53,121 bases of DNA from Pseudacidovorax intermedius (GCF_001476815.1 NZ_LDSL01000011.1:1-53121), one strand, 5' to 3'; positions 16,196 through 28,412 are shown, numbered from the stretch's first letter. Program-made: numbers and translations. Notes: generated by a model from the letters alone, not told the origin.

Positions 16196-17104
16196 TCACG
16201 AAGGCACCGCCGTCCGATCCAGCAGACAGTCGATGAACGCGCCGAGCAGCGCGAGCCGATGCTGCCTGTTGGGGTAGTAGAGGAACAGGCCCGGCCGGGT
16301 GATCGACCAGTCCGCGAGGACTTGAACCAACCGCCCCTGCGCCAACAGCTCAGCGACGCCATCCTGCTCGAAGTGATAGGCGATCCCGAGCCCGTTCAAT
16401 GCGGCAGCGATGCCGACGTCGGCATGGTTGGTGACCACGGGACCGTCGACCTCGACCTCGATCCGCTGACCCCGCTTGCGGAACTCCCAGCGGTAGTGCC
16501 GTCCCTCCATCTGGAGTCGCCAGTTGACGCAGGCGTGGTCATGCAGGTCTTTGGGTGACTTGGGCGTTCCCCGACGTGCGAGATAGTCGGGGGACGCGAC
16601 GGCCACCATCTTCAGGTCCGGCGTGAGGCGCACGGCGACCATGTCCTTCTCCAGTCGTCCGCCCACCCGTATGCCCGCATCGAAGCGGCCCACGACGATG
16701 TCGGCCAGCGCGTCGTCGACCACGATGTCGAGCACCACATCCGGGTGGGTCTGGTGGAACCGTGCCAGCCGCGGCGCGATGATGGTTCTTGCCGCGATGC
16801 CCAGCGTGTTGATGCGCAGCGTGCCGCTGATCTGCCCGGTGGCTTCGCTGGCCTCGGCCACCGCAACGGCCATCTCCTGGAACAACGGCGCGATCCGCCG
16901 GTAGAGCCGCTCGCCACTCGCCGAAGGCGCGACGCTGCGGGTCGTGCGATTCAGAAGCCGTGCGCCGATGCGGCCTTCGAGCTGTCGGATGGTCTGGCTG
17001 AGGGCCGACGGCGAGAGCCCCAGCTGCTCTGCGGCCCGGGCAAAGCTCTGGCGTTCCACGACGGCGACGAAGGCTTTCAGCTCAGCGAAATCGGAGCCTC
17101 GCAT
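16196..17104 (-). CDS. LysR-family transcriptional regulator
   Basis: 302 residues from ATG 17104. Residues ~5-65 form the winged helix (LKAFVAVVERQSFARAAEQLG, SALSQTIRQLEGRIGARLLNR) and the rest is the periplasmic-binding-like effector domain. A longer form from 17140 is possible but less like the family. It is divergent from the NTF2-like/SDR operon across a gap of about 100 bases, the classical LysR arrangement in which the regulator controls the neighbouring genes. The inducer is unknown. Confidence 0.92.
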   Translation of the reverse strand: MRGSDFAELKAFVAVVERQSFARAAEQLGLSPSALSQTIRQLEGRIGARLLNRTTRSVAPSASGERLYRRIAPLFQEMAVAVAEASEATGQISGTLRINTLGIAARTIIAPRLARFHQTHPDVVLDIVVDDALADIVVGRFDAGIRVGGRLEKDMVAVRLTPDLKMVAVASPDYLARRGTPKSPKDLHDHACVNWRLQMEGRHYRWEFRKRGQRIEVEVDGPVVTNHADVGIAAALNGLGIAYHFEQDGVAELLAQGRLVQVLADWSITRPGLFLYYPNRQHRLALLGAFIDCLLDRTAVPS

Positions 17105-17128
17105 TCTGTATTCCTTGCTACACAACCC

Positions 17129-17144
17129 ATGCAGATTCAAGCAT
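17129..17144. promoter_or_regulatory. Candidate LysR operator in the divergent intergenic region
   Basis: ATGC-N8-GCAT is a short inverted repeat located between the LysR start (17104) and the divergent gene (17208), inside the only AT-richer stretch there. LysR regulators often bind such dyads, but the T-N11-A spacing is not exact, so this is tentative. Confidence 0.35.
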
Positions 17145-17207
17145 ATTCCCTAAAGACCGGGCGGCGCGCATCCTCGGGGCCTTCACTCACCGCACGGAGC
17201 CAATGCC

Positions 17208-17534
17208 ATGGACACCTTGAACCTGCCCGCGCCGATTGCGGCGTACTTCGCCGCCGACCCCGAGACCGAAACCTTGGCGCGTTGCTTCACCGCGCAGGCC
17301 GTCCTGAAGGACGAAGGCCACAGCTACACGGGCGTGCGCGCCATCCAGGCCTTCCTGGCCGACGCATCGGCCAAGTACAACGCGACGACGGTTCCGTTCG
17401 CCCTGGAGCAGGAGGATGGCTTCCATCGGGTCCGCGCCACTGTCACCGGCAACTTCCCGGGCAGCCCCATCGTTCTCTCGTACCGCTTTCGGCTCGAGGG
17501 CGCCCTGATCGCATCGCTGGAGATCACGGCATGA
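17208..17534 (+). CDS. NTF2-like (SnoaL-type) small protein
   Basis: 108 residues. It has the pattern of NTF2-like proteins: a first helix ending in PIAAYFAADPETETLARCFT, then strands with YTGVRAIQAFLADA and FPGSPIVLSYRFRLE, and a short ending with LIASLEITA. These form a cone-shaped pocket used for ketosteroid-isomerase-like or polyketide chemistry, or for ligand binding without catalysis. It overlaps the SDR by 4 bases. Substrate unknown. Confidence 0.82.
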   Translation: MDTLNLPAPIAAYFAADPETETLARCFTAQAVLKDEGHSYTGVRAIQAFLADASAKYNATTVPFALEQEDGFHRVRATVTGNFPGSPIVLSYRFRLEGALIASLEITA

Positions 17535-18313
17535 GCTTCGATCTGCACCTCGATGGCCTTCGTGTCGTGGTCACGGGCGGCACTTCCGGCCTCGGCGCCG
17601 CCGTGGTGAAGGTGTTTGCCGAAGCCGGCGCCAGGGTGGCGACATCGGCGCGCGGTATGCCGGCGCACCCGGTGGATGGCGTCACGTATGTCACCGCCGA
17701 CCTGTCGACCGCGGAGGGCACCCATCACTTTGCCCAGACCGTGCTGAAGGACTGGGGTGGCGCCGACATCCTGATCAACGTGCTCGGCGGCTCGAAGACG
17801 CCTGGCGGCGGGTTCGCCACGATCACCGATGCGCACTGGCTGGCCGAGCTGAACCTGAACCTGATGCCGGCCGTTCGCATGGACCGTGCTTTGCTGCCGG
17901 CCATGCTGGCGCAAGGCGCCGGCGTCATCCTCCACGTCAGCTCCATCCAGCGCGTGCTGCCTCTGCCCGAGTCGACCACGGCCTATGCCGCCGCCAAGGG
18001 CGCTCTCACCACGTACAGCAAGTCGCTGGCCAGAGAGGTCACCCCCAAGGGCGTACGCGTGCTGAGCGTTGCACCCGGCTGGATCGAGACCGAGGCGTCC
18101 GTCGAGTTTGCACGGCGGATGGCCGCAGAGGCCGGCACGGACTACGAGGGCGGCAAGAAGATCGTCATGGATTGGCTGGGAGGCATTCCAGTCGGGCGAC
18201 CCGCCAGCCCCCGCGAGGTTGCCGATCTGATCGCGTTCCTTGCATCGCCCAGGTCCGGCTCGATCGCAGGGTCGGAGGTGCGGATCGATGGCGGCACCGT
18301 GCCGACGCTCTAG
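17531..18313 (+). CDS. SDR-family oxidoreductase
   Basis: 260 residues. The cofactor motif is TGGTSGLGA (residues ~15-23), and the catalytic set is intact: Ser138 in HVSSIQ, Tyr152 and Lys156 in AYAAAKGAL. The ending GSEVRIDGGTVPTL is typical of classical SDRs. ATG at 17531 overlaps the NTF2-like gene by 4 bases. Together with the divergent LysR gene this is a small regulated operon for reducing or oxidising an unknown carbonyl/alcohol. Confidence 0.9.
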   Translation: MSFDLHLDGLRVVVTGGTSGLGAAVVKVFAEAGARVATSARGMPAHPVDGVTYVTADLSTAEGTHHFAQTVLKDWGGADILINVLGGSKTPGGGFATITDAHWLAELNLNLMPAVRMDRALLPAMLAQGAGVILHVSSIQRVLPLPESTTAYAAAKGALTTYSKSLAREVTPKGVRVLSVAPGWIETEASVEFARRMAAEAGTDYEGGKKIVMDWLGGIPVGRPASPREVADLIAFLASPRSGSIAGSEVRIDGGTVPTL

Positions 18314-18472
18314 GCGGTGCGGCCGCAGGATCGCGGCGGACGAGACCATCGCGTTGTCTCTTGGCGAAAGCCGGCGCCGAAACCTTGATCTGCCCCCCGA
18401 AGGCGCTACTGCGTGCGTGGAGGGGGCTGGCAGCGGCCTTCGCATTGAGGGCGAGGTCGGGGACCCCCGCAC

Positions 18473-19045
18473 TCACCAGCCGGCAGACCCGGGCTCGCCC
18501 TTGAAGGGACCCACGACCTCGGGCGTGATCCAGCCCGCGTAGAAGCGGCCGGGCTGTGGCACCACCCGAACGCCATCGACCCAGCAAGCGAGCTCGTGCG
18601 GGTAGAACGCGACGTGGTCGCGCAGCGCCGCGTAGGTGGGCTCGGGCTGCGGGTAGAACCATGCCGCCGCGTCGAAACGGCGGCCGCCCGCGACCACAGT
18701 GAGGTAGCGCGCCTCGCCCTTCCATTCGCAATACGATGTGCCGGACGCCGCCACCAGCGCATCGGCCCGCACGTCGGCGCGCGGCAGGTAGAAGGTCGGC
18801 GGGCTGGCGGTCTCGAGCAGCCGCAGGGCCTTGCGCGTCCGCGCGATCTCGACGTCGCCGCTGCGCACCACGACCTCGCGCGCGTCCGGCTCGATGCGTG
18901 GCGGGCGCGGATAGTCCCAGACCGATTCCTGGCCCAGGCCCGGCGTCTGAGCGAAGGGCGGGCGGGCATCGCCCACATGGCGCCATTGCGCGCGGGCGCG
19001 CTGGAGGCGTTCGGTCTCTTGGGCATGGGTGTGTGGGGGGTTCAT
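18473..19045 (-). CDS. DUF427 domain protein
   Basis: 190 residues from ATG 19045. The DUF427 pattern is clear: RTRKALRLLETASPPTFYLP, YCEWKGEARYLTV and ACWVDGVRVVPQPG. The family adopts a beta-rich fold with no established activity in bacteria; the N-terminal ~40 residues here (rich in Arg, Pro and Gln) are an extra non-conserved part. It stands alone, convergent with the SDR gene, 159 bases away. Confidence 0.82.
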   Translation of the reverse strand: MNPPHTHAQETERLQRARAQWRHVGDARPPFAQTPGLGQESVWDYPRPPRIEPDAREVVVRSGDVEIARTRKALRLLETASPPTFYLPRADVRADALVAASGTSYCEWKGEARYLTVVAGGRRFDAAAWFYPQPEPTYAALRDHVAFYPHELACWVDGVRVVPQPGRFYAGWITPEVVGPFKGEPGSAGW

Positions 19046-19250
19046 GGGGCAATTCTGTGTCCGGATGACGATCTTCACGCGCGCCGCACCCTGCAAGGAA
19101 CAAAGGCCGCGGTTGCGGCGAGTCACCCCCGGACAAACCCTATTTCGGCGCCTCGCCGCATCCAGCGCCCCTCCCCGTGCGTATCTCCACGCGGGACCCG
19201 CAGCCGGCACCGTCCCATTGCCCATCACTCCACCTAAAGAGGTCACGCCG

Positions 19251-20741
19251 ATGAGACTGTCCATCACTGCCAAGGCGCTCGGCATTGCTGCCGGCGCGCT
19301 GTTGTTCACAGGCGCCCAGGCGTCCAGCCATCGAGAGGCGCCCTCGATCGCGGGCATGCCCAAGCTGGATGCCACCGACTTCTACATGTTCCGCAGCTAT
19401 GAGCCCGGCCGCCAGGACTACCTGACGCTGATCGCCAACTACCAGCCCGACCAGAGCGCGTACGGCGGACCCAACTACTTCAGCATGGATCCGAACGCGC
19501 TGTACGAGATCCACCTGGACACGAACGGCGACGCGGTGGAAGACCTGACCTTCCAGTTCCGCTTCAAGAACACCCTGCGGGACATCCAGCTGGCGGTGGG
19601 CGGCAAGCAGGTGTCCATCCCGCTGATCCAGGCCGGGGGCATCACCGGGCCGAACCAGGCCACCAGCAATCTGCGCGAGACCTACACCCTGAGCGTGGTG
19701 CGCGGCGACCGCCGCAAGGGCACGGTCCAGGCCGTCACTGGCCCGGGCGGCGTGACCGAATTCGACAAGCCCACCGACAACATCGGCGAGAAGACCTTCG
19801 GCGCCGGCGCGGGCTATGCCAACTACGCCAACCAGCACATCTACACCGTCAACATTCCCGGCTGCAGCGCACCGGGGCGGGTGTTCGTCGGCCAGCGCAA
19901 GGATCCCTTCAGCGTGGCGCTGGGCCAGGTGTTCGATCTGGTCAACCTCAACCCGCTGGGCGCACCCGATGCGAATGCCGACGCGCTCGCGGCCAAGAAC
20001 GTGACGACCATGGCGGTGGAACTGCCGGTCGCCTGCGTCACCACGGCCGGCCAGCCGATCGTCGGCGGCTGGACCACGGCCAGCGTGCGCCAGGGCCGCC
20101 TGATCGCCAGCCCGCCCAAGAGCGGCCACGGCACGACGGCCGTGAACGGCGGCGCGTGGGCGCAGGTGTCGCGCCTGGGCATGCCGCTGGTCAACGAGGT
20201 GGTGATCGGCCTGAAGGACAAGGACCGCTTCAACAGCTCCAAGCCCATGGACGATGGCCAGTTCGCCAACTACGTGACGAACCCGACGCTGCCGGCCCTG
20301 GTGCAGACCCTGTTCTCCGCGCCGGCGCCGACCAACTTTCCGCGCACCGACCTGGTCGCCGCCTTCCTCACCGGCGTGGAGGGCCTGAACAAGCCGGCCA
20401 ACGTCAAGGCGGCCGAAATGCTGCGGCTCAACACCAGCATCGCCGCGACACCCAAGGCCCAGCAGAGCAACCTGGGCGTGCTGGGAGGCGACAACGCCGG
20501 CTTCCCCAACGGGCGCCGACCGGGCGACGACGTGGTGGATGCCGAACTGCGCGTGGCCATGGGCGCCCTGTGCGTGGCCACCGGCGCCAACGATGCGCTC
20601 AAGGTGGGCTGCAAGCCTTCCGACGCACCGGCTGGCGGCGCGGCACTGACCGACGGCGCGGCCCAGTCGCCGGCGCAGTTCCCCGACGCCTTCCCCTACC
20701 TCAACACACCCCTGCCGGGCGCCACCACGGCGCGGCAGTGA
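19251..20741 (+). CDS. DUF4331 family exported protein
   Basis: 496 residues. A signal peptide (ALGIAAGALLFTGAQA, cleavage after residue 24) is followed by the DUF4331 hallmark SSHREAPSIAGMPKLDATDFY. A loop at residues 90-98 (LDTNGDAVED, Asp/Asn/Asp/Asp) looks like a calcium-binding loop of the dockerin/EF type. Two Cys in NIPGCSAP and PVACVTT and two late ones (ALCVATG, VGCKPS) may form disulfides. The family is exported and of unknown function. It heads an operon with a lipoprotein, a TPR protein and a HupE/UreJ-type membrane protein. Confidence 0.88.
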   Translation: MRLSITAKALGIAAGALLFTGAQASSHREAPSIAGMPKLDATDFYMFRSYEPGRQDYLTLIANYQPDQSAYGGPNYFSMDPNALYEIHLDTNGDAVEDLTFQFRFKNTLRDIQLAVGGKQVSIPLIQAGGITGPNQATSNLRETYTLSVVRGDRRKGTVQAVTGPGGVTEFDKPTDNIGEKTFGAGAGYANYANQHIYTVNIPGCSAPGRVFVGQRKDPFSVALGQVFDLVNLNPLGAPDANADALAAKNVTTMAVELPVACVTTAGQPIVGGWTTASVRQGRLIASPPKSGHGTTAVNGGAWAQVSRLGMPLVNEVVIGLKDKDRFNSSKPMDDGQFANYVTNPTLPALVQTLFSAPAPTNFPRTDLVAAFLTGVEGLNKPANVKAAEMLRLNTSIAATPKAQQSNLGVLGGDNAGFPNGRRPGDDVVDAELRVAMGALCVATGANDALKVGCKPSDAPAGGAALTDGAAQSPAQFPDAFPYLNTPLPGATTARQ

Positions 20742-20752
20742 AAGGGCCTGCG

Positions 20753-21073
20753 ATGAACCACAGCCGCCTGTCCCTCCGACTCGCGGGCGTCCTGCTCACC
20801 GCTGCAGCCCTGGCGGGCTGCGGCGGTGGCGGCGGGAGCTCTTTCGCCTTCTTCCCCGTACCACCCGGCACGGGCACCACCAGCCCGCCCACCACCCCCG
20901 CGCCTGGCGCTGGTACCGGCACGGCCACGCCGCAGGCCAGTGCCTACGACCAGTTCGTGGCGTACGTGGTGGCGCTGGTGAGCAGCGTGCAGGACACGGC
21001 GGAGCCGGCGGACATCACCGCCTACGATCCGCCGCCGACCTCGGAAACCGCCGAACCGACGGCGACGCAATGA
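20753..21073 (+). CDS. Small lipoprotein of unknown function
   Basis: 106 residues. A signal peptide ends in a lipobox LAGC with the lipidated Cys23, followed by a run of glycines. The mature part has a Thr/Pro/Gly-rich linker and then a short helix (YDQFVAYVVALVSSVQD). It starts 11 bases after the DUF4331 stop and overlaps the TPR gene by 4 bases, so it is part of the operon. No family recognised. Confidence 0.78.
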   Translation: MNHSRLSLRLAGVLLTAAALAGCGGGGGSSFAFFPVPPGTGTTSPPTTPAPGAGTGTATPQASAYDQFVAYVVALVSSVQDTAEPADITAYDPPPTSETAEPTATQ

Positions 21074-22254
21074 GCGTGCGGCGGCTGCGCGGCGGGCGCA
21101 TGGCTGCACTGGGCCTGGTGCTCGCCGCTGCAGTGGCCACGGTCGGCGCCGCACCCCGCCAGCCGAGCTCCGACGCGCAGGTCGTCGAGACCCTGCCCGG
21201 CGGTCCCGGTGCCGCCGAGGCCAAGCGTCGCCTGCGCGCCAGCCTGGGCGCCAGCGCGGCGGATCCCAAAGCCGCCGTCGAGGCGGCGGGCGCCTACCTC
21301 GGCCTGGCGCGCACCCAGGGCGATGCGCGCTACGCGGGGCAGGCCCTGGCTGCGCTGCGGCACTGGGCCACCCTGCCGGCCGAGCAGACACCGCCCGAGG
21401 TGCTGGTCATGCGTGCGACCGTCCAGCAGTTCGTCCACGATTTCGATGGCGCAGAAGCCTCGCTGAAGGCCGCCCTGGCCCGGCGGCCTGCGGATGCCCA
21501 GGCCTGGCTGACGCTGGCCACGGTGCGCCGGGTGCGGGGCCGGCTGGCCGAGTCCGACGCGGCCTGCCAGGCCACCGGCCGGACCGGGCCGGCCGTCTAC
21601 GGCATCGCCTGCCTGGCCGAGAACGCTGCGCTGCGCGGCCGGCATGACGAGGCCCGCACCAGCCTGCGCGCCCTGCTGCAGGCGCCGGCGCTGCGTGGCG
21701 CCGCCCAGGCCGGCGTGCGGCAATGGCTGTGGACCACGCTGGCCGAGGTCGAGGAACTGGCGGGCCGCCCCGCCGACGCCGAGGCCGCCTACCGCGAAGC
21801 CCTGCCGCTCGGCGAGGACGGCTACCTGCGTCTGGCGTATGCCGACTTCCTGCTGCAGCAGGGGCGGGCGGCGGAAGTTGCGCCGCTGCTGTCCGGCGAG
21901 CCCCGCAGCGACGCGGTGTTGCTGCGCCTGGCCATCGCCGAGACACGCAACGGCCAACGCAACGGCCCGGCACGCGAGGAACTGGTGCGCCGCTTCGAGG
22001 CCGCCGCGCAGCGTCCGGAAGGTGCGGTGGGCCACGCGCGCGAGCAGGCCATGTTCGCCCTGGACGTGCAGGCCGATGCCCGGCAGGCCGTGGCACTGGC
22101 CCGCCAGAACGTCGCCCTGCAACGCGAGAGCATCGACCTGCTGCTGCTCGCGCGTGCCGGCCGTGCCGCCCAGGACGACGACGCCCTGGCCGAGCTGCGC
22201 CGGTTGCGCGAAGAAACCGGCATGAAGGACGCCCGCATCGATGCACTGCGCTGA
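21070..22254 (+). CDS. Exported TPR-repeat protein
   Basis: 394 residues. An N-terminal hydrophobic segment (MAALGLVLAAAVATVGAA) looks like a signal peptide or anchor. The rest is almost entirely helical with repeated Ala/Leu/Arg patterns at 34-36-residue spacing (for example ADAQAWLTLATVRRVRGRLAESDAAC split over one repeat), typical of tetratricopeptide repeats. It probably scaffolds the operon's other envelope proteins. ATG 21070 overlaps the lipoprotein gene by 4 bases; the end overlaps the HupE/UreJ gene by 14 bases. Confidence 0.83.
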   Translation: MSVRRLRGGRMAALGLVLAAAVATVGAAPRQPSSDAQVVETLPGGPGAAEAKRRLRASLGASAADPKAAVEAAGAYLGLARTQGDARYAGQALAALRHWATLPAEQTPPEVLVMRATVQQFVHDFDGAEASLKAALARRPADAQAWLTLATVRRVRGRLAESDAACQATGRTGPAVYGIACLAENAALRGRHDEARTSLRALLQAPALRGAAQAGVRQWLWTTLAEVEELAGRPADAEAAYREALPLGEDGYLRLAYADFLLQQGRAAEVAPLLSGEPRSDAVLLRLAIAETRNGQRNGPAREELVRRFEAAAQRPEGAVGHAREQAMFALDVQADARQAVALARQNVALQRESIDLLLLARAGRAAQDDDALAELRRLREETGMKDARIDALR

Positions 22255-23440
22255 CCGTCAACGCCGCGGCCGGCGCGTCATGCTGGCGCTGCTCGCATGG
22301 ATGATGCTGCCGCTGCTGCTGTGCGCATGGCCCGGTGCTGCCCACGCGCACAAGGCCAGCGATGCCTATCTGCTCATCGACCGCGACGGGCCGAACCTGG
22401 CCGTGCGCTGGGACATCGCCCTGCGCGACCTGGATGCCGCGCTGGACCTGGACGCGGACCGGGACCAGCGCCTGCAGTGGGGCGAGGTGCGCACCCGCCT
22501 GCCCGAGATCACGGCCTATGCCGCCGCGCGGCTGCGGCTGCAGGAGGGCCGTTGCGCCCTGCGCCCTGCCGAGCCCGATGGCATCGAGGACCGGGTGGAT
22601 GGCGCCTACTTGGTGCTGCGCTTCACCGCGACCTGCGATGCCACCGAAGCCCTGACGGTGGATTACCGGCTGCTCGGCGATGTTGACCCGACGCACCGCG
22701 GACTGCTGCGACTCGGCGCTGCGGCCGGCCAGGCCTCGGCCGTGCGCTCGCTCGATCCGAACGGCGGCCCGGTGCCCGTCCGGTGGCCCGACGCCGTCGG
22801 CGCCGGCAGGGACGGCGATCACGGCAGCCACGGCTTCTTCGCCGATGGCCTGCACCACATCCTGATCGGCTACGACCACCTGCTCTTCCTCCTGTGCCTG
22901 CTGCTGCCTGCCGTCTTGCAGCGCAGCGCCGCGGGCTGGACGCCGGTGGCGCGCTGGCGCGATGCCGTCTGGCCGATCGTGAGCTGGGTCACCCTGTTCA
23001 CGCTGGCGCATTCGCTCACCCTCGCCCTCGCGGCGCTCAAGGTGGTGAGCCTGCCGCCGCGCATCGTCGAGCCGGCCATTGCCGCCACCATCCTGCTCGC
23101 GGCGCTGGACAACGTGCGACCCCTGCTCGGCCCGCGTCGACGCTTCTTCAGCTTCGGCTTTGGCCTGATCCACGGCTTCGGTTTCGCTGGCGCCCTGGGC
23201 GAGCTGGACCTGCCTCCCGGCGTGTTCGCCAGCGCCCTGCTCCAGTTCAACCTCGGCGTGGAAGCCGGCCAGCTGCTGGTCGTGGGCGCGGCCATGCTCC
23301 TCTTGCTGGCCTTGCGGCGGTGGCGCGGCTATGTGCCCGTGGTGCTGCGTGGCGGCTCCATCCTGGCGGCGCTCCTGGCCCTGGTGTGGCTCGTGGAGCG
23401 GGTGTTCGATCTGTCGCTGCTGCCGATGCCCGGCGGGTGA
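22241..23440 (+). CDS. HupE/UreJ-family membrane protein with periplasmic domain
   Basis: 399 residues. A signal or first membrane segment (LALLAWMMLPLLLCAW, then AHAHKAS) precedes a ~170-residue periplasmic domain that contains an EF-hand-like loop at residues 71-82 (DADRDQRLQWGE). The C-terminal ~200 residues carry the HupE/UreJ motif GLHHILIGYDHLLFLL and six or so membrane segments, with His residues that could bind metal (nickel or cobalt transport is known for some relatives). It closes the DUF4331 operon. The terminator-like hairpin at 23489 lies just after it, though its U-tract is on the other strand. Confidence 0.87.
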   Translation: MHCADRQRRGRRVMLALLAWMMLPLLLCAWPGAAHAHKASDAYLLIDRDGPNLAVRWDIALRDLDAALDLDADRDQRLQWGEVRTRLPEITAYAAARLRLQEGRCALRPAEPDGIEDRVDGAYLVLRFTATCDATEALTVDYRLLGDVDPTHRGLLRLGAAAGQASAVRSLDPNGGPVPVRWPDAVGAGRDGDHGSHGFFADGLHHILIGYDHLLFLLCLLLPAVLQRSAAGWTPVARWRDAVWPIVSWVTLFTLAHSLTLALAALKVVSLPPRIVEPAIAATILLAALDNVRPLLGPRRRFFSFGFGLIHGFGFAGALGELDLPPGVFASALLQFNLGVEAGQLLVVGAAMLLLLALRRWRGYVPVVLRGGSILAALLALVWLVERVFDLSLLPMPGG

Positions 23441-23488
23441 GCGCCAGGGTGCAAGCCCGGGCATCGCCATCCGGGTCGGGGCCAAAAA

Positions 23489-23517
23489 AAAGCCGCAACC
23501 TTTAAGGTTGCGGCTTT
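23489..23517 (-). terminator. Intrinsic terminator of tRNA-Ser / serS transcript
   Basis: Arms AAAGCCGCAACCTT (23489-23502) and its exact complement (23504-23517) form a 14-base-pair hairpin. On the minus strand it is followed by a run of eight T, giving a strong intrinsic terminator for the tRNA-Ser/serS direction. On the plus strand the run after the hairpin is weak (TTTGCTGC), so termination of the HupE transcript there would be less efficient. Confidence 0.85.
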
Positions 23518-23585
23518 GCTGCAGGGGCTGCTTTTCGAGCGACGGCCTGGCCGTCTTCGCCCGAATTGTTGTTCTTGGACGGTGA

Positions 23586-23677
<92 letters not shown>

Positions 23678-23753
23678 ACAAGCTGTGCGATTCAGTCGAA
23701 GCCTTGCATTATAGCCAGGCTTTGGGCCCGCTGGGAAGCGGGCCACCAAAGAA

Positions 23754-26340
<2,587 letters not shown>

Positions 26341-26353
26341 GGCCGCGCCCCGC

Positions 26354-27337
26354 TCAGGCGACCGTCGCCGGATCGACGTTGGCGCCGCAGACGATGAGGC
26401 ACACGCGCTGGCCCGGCTGCAGGTGCACCGCGCCGCTGTGCAGCGCGGCCAGCGGCAGCGCGGCAGCGGCCTCGACGGCCAGCTTCATCTCCGTCCACAG
26501 CCACTGCTGGGCGTCGCGGATGGCGGTCTCGGTCAGCAGCAGCGCTTCGGGCACGTGCTGTTGCGCGATCTGCCAGGCAATGTCGCCGATGCGGCGTGCG
26601 CCCAGCGAATCGGCGGCCAGGCCGCCCACGGCCACGTCGACCGGCTCACCCGCTTCGCGGGCGCGGTAGAGCGTGGGCGAGCCCTCGGGCTCCAGCGCGA
26701 TCACGCGCGTGCGGTCCTCGAACCAGCCGGCCAGGCCGCCGACGAGGCCGCCGCCGCCCACGCTGACCAGCACGGCGTCGGGCACGCCGCCGGCCTGGGC
26801 CTCGATCTCGCGGCCCAGCGTGCCGGCACCGGCCACCACCTCGGGCTGGTCGTAGGCATGGGTGAGCAGCGCGCCGGTGGCTTGCTGGCGGGCCAGGCAG
26901 GCTTCGAGCGCATCGACGTACAGCTCGCCCACCACGTTGACCGTGGCGCCCAGGTCGCGCAGCTTCTGGCGCTTGGCCTCGGGCGAGACGCCGGGCAGGA
27001 AGACCTCGCAGGGCACGCCCAGGGCCCGCGCCGCGCCGGCCGTGGCGATGCCGGCATTGCCGCCGGAGGCGACGACCACGCCGGCCGCGGGGATGGGGTT
27101 GGCCAGCAGGCGGTTCATCATGCCGCGGGCCTTGAAGCTGCCGCCGGACTGCAGGTGCTCCAGCTTGAGCCAGACCTCGGCGCCGGGCGCCTCCAGGCCC
27201 AGGGCCGAGGCGGGCAGGCGCCACAGCGGCGTCTCGCGCACGAAGCCGCGGCCGTCCTGCTGCAGGCGGCGGGCGGCGGCTTCGATGTCGGCGCGCCAGC
27301 CCTGGGAATCGTGCGAAGAAGCGGTCGAGGTGGTCAT
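26354..27337 (-). CDS. Threonine/serine dehydratase-like PLP enzyme
   Basis: 327 residues. PLP fold type II enzyme: the cofactor lysine is Lys69 in SGGSFKARGM, the phosphate-binding glycine loop is VSVGGGGLVGG and the substrate loop ASGGNAGIATA carries the conserved Asn. Ends with IVCGANVDP, which is the family's serine/threonine/diaminopropionate-type ending. There is no C-terminal ACT domain, so it is not the isoleucine-pathway enzyme IlvA with allosteric control; a catabolic threonine dehydratase or serine racemase role is equally possible. It lies 101 bases downstream of ispH. Confidence 0.88.
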   Translation of the reverse strand: MTTSTASSHDSQGWRADIEAAARRLQQDGRGFVRETPLWRLPASALGLEAPGAEVWLKLEHLQSGGSFKARGMMNRLLANPIPAAGVVVASGGNAGIATAGAARALGVPCEVFLPGVSPEAKRQKLRDLGATVNVVGELYVDALEACLARQQATGALLTHAYDQPEVVAGAGTLGREIEAQAGGVPDAVLVSVGGGGLVGGLAGWFEDRTRVIALEPEGSPTLYRAREAGEPVDVAVGGLAADSLGARRIGDIAWQIAQQHVPEALLLTETAIRDAQQWLWTEMKLAVEAAAALPLAALHSGAVHLQPGQRVCLIVCGANVDPATVA

Positions 27338-27437
27338 GAAGGAAGGTCCAGAAGTGGCGCCGGCCGCATCGTGCGGCCGGCTGACCGGAGGCCTCGCGCA
27401 GCGCGCCTGGCGCTGGCCGGGGGCCGTCCGGGAAGGA

Positions 27438-28412
27438 TCAGGAAATGTGCTGCGGCGGCGGCTGGTCGTCCAGCTTGAGGCCCTTGGGCAGCGGGAACTT
27501 GAGGTGCTCCTCCACGCCCGGCAGACTGCGCACCGACACGGCACCCAGCGCCTTGATGCGCTCGATGACCTCGGCCACCAGCACCTCGGGGGCCGACGCG
27601 CCAGCCGTCAGGCCCACGCGCGCGCGGCCCTCGAACCAGGCGGGCTGCAGCTCGGCGGCGGAATCGACCATGTAGGCCGTGGTGCCCAGCCGCTCGGCCA
27701 GCTCGCGCAGCCGGTTGCTGTTGGAGCTGGTGGGGCTGCCCACCACGATCACCACGTCGACCTGCGGCGACAGCAGCTTCACGGCATCCTGCCGGTTCTG
27801 CGTGGCGTAGCAGATGTCCTGCTGCTTGGGCTCGCGCACCTTGGGAAAGCGCGCGCGGACGGCGGCGGCGATCTCGGCGGCATCGTCCACGCTCAGCGTG
27901 GTCTGGGTGACGACGGCGAGCTTGTCGGTCTGCGCCGGCTGCACGCGGGCCACGTCGGCCACGTCTTCCACCAGGTGGATGCCGCTGGAGAGCTGGCCCA
28001 TCGTGCCCTCGACCTCGGGATGCCCCTTGTGGCCGATCATGATGAACTCGTAGCCTTCCCTGGCCAGCTTGGCGACCTCGACGTGCACCTTGGTCACCAG
28101 CGGGCAGGTGGCGTCGAAGATCGAGAAGCCACGTGCGCGGGCCTCGTTCTCCACCGCCTTGCTCACGCCGTGCGCACTGAAGACCAGCGTCGCGCCGGGC
28201 GGCACCTCGTCGAGCTCCTCGATGAAGATCGCACCCTTGGCCTTGAGCTCGTTCACCACGTAGGTGTTGTGCACGATCTCGTGGCGCACGTAGATGGGCG
28301 CGCCGAACTTGGCGATGGCGCGCTCCACGATCTCGATGGCCCGGTCCACGCCGGCGCAGAAGCCGCGCGGCTCGGCCAGGATGATCTCGTTCAAGGCAGT
28401 GCCCGCCGTCAT
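27438..28412 (-). CDS. ispH: 4-hydroxy-3-methylbut-2-enyl diphosphate reductase
   Basis: 324 residues from ATG 28412. IspH makes IPP and DMAPP in the last step of the MEP isoprenoid pathway using a [4Fe-4S] cluster. The three cluster cysteines are Cys19 (PRGFCAGV), Cys103 (DATCPLV) and Cys201 (QDICYATQ), and the substrate residues HGVS and the conserved TQTTLS and GSPTSSNS blocks are present. Its start touches the stop of fkpB; the fkpB-ispH order is the same as in Escherichia coli. Confidence 0.97.
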   Translation of the reverse strand: MTAGTALNEIILAEPRGFCAGVDRAIEIVERAIAKFGAPIYVRHEIVHNTYVVNELKAKGAIFIEELDEVPPGATLVFSAHGVSKAVENEARARGFSIFDATCPLVTKVHVEVAKLAREGYEFIMIGHKGHPEVEGTMGQLSSGIHLVEDVADVARVQPAQTDKLAVVTQTTLSVDDAAEIAAAVRARFPKVREPKQQDICYATQNRQDAVKLLSPQVDVVIVVGSPTSSNSNRLRELAERLGTTAYMVDSAAELQPAWFEGRARVGLTAGASAPEVLVAEVIERIKALGAVSVRSLPGVEEHLKFPLPKGLKLDDQPPPQHIS

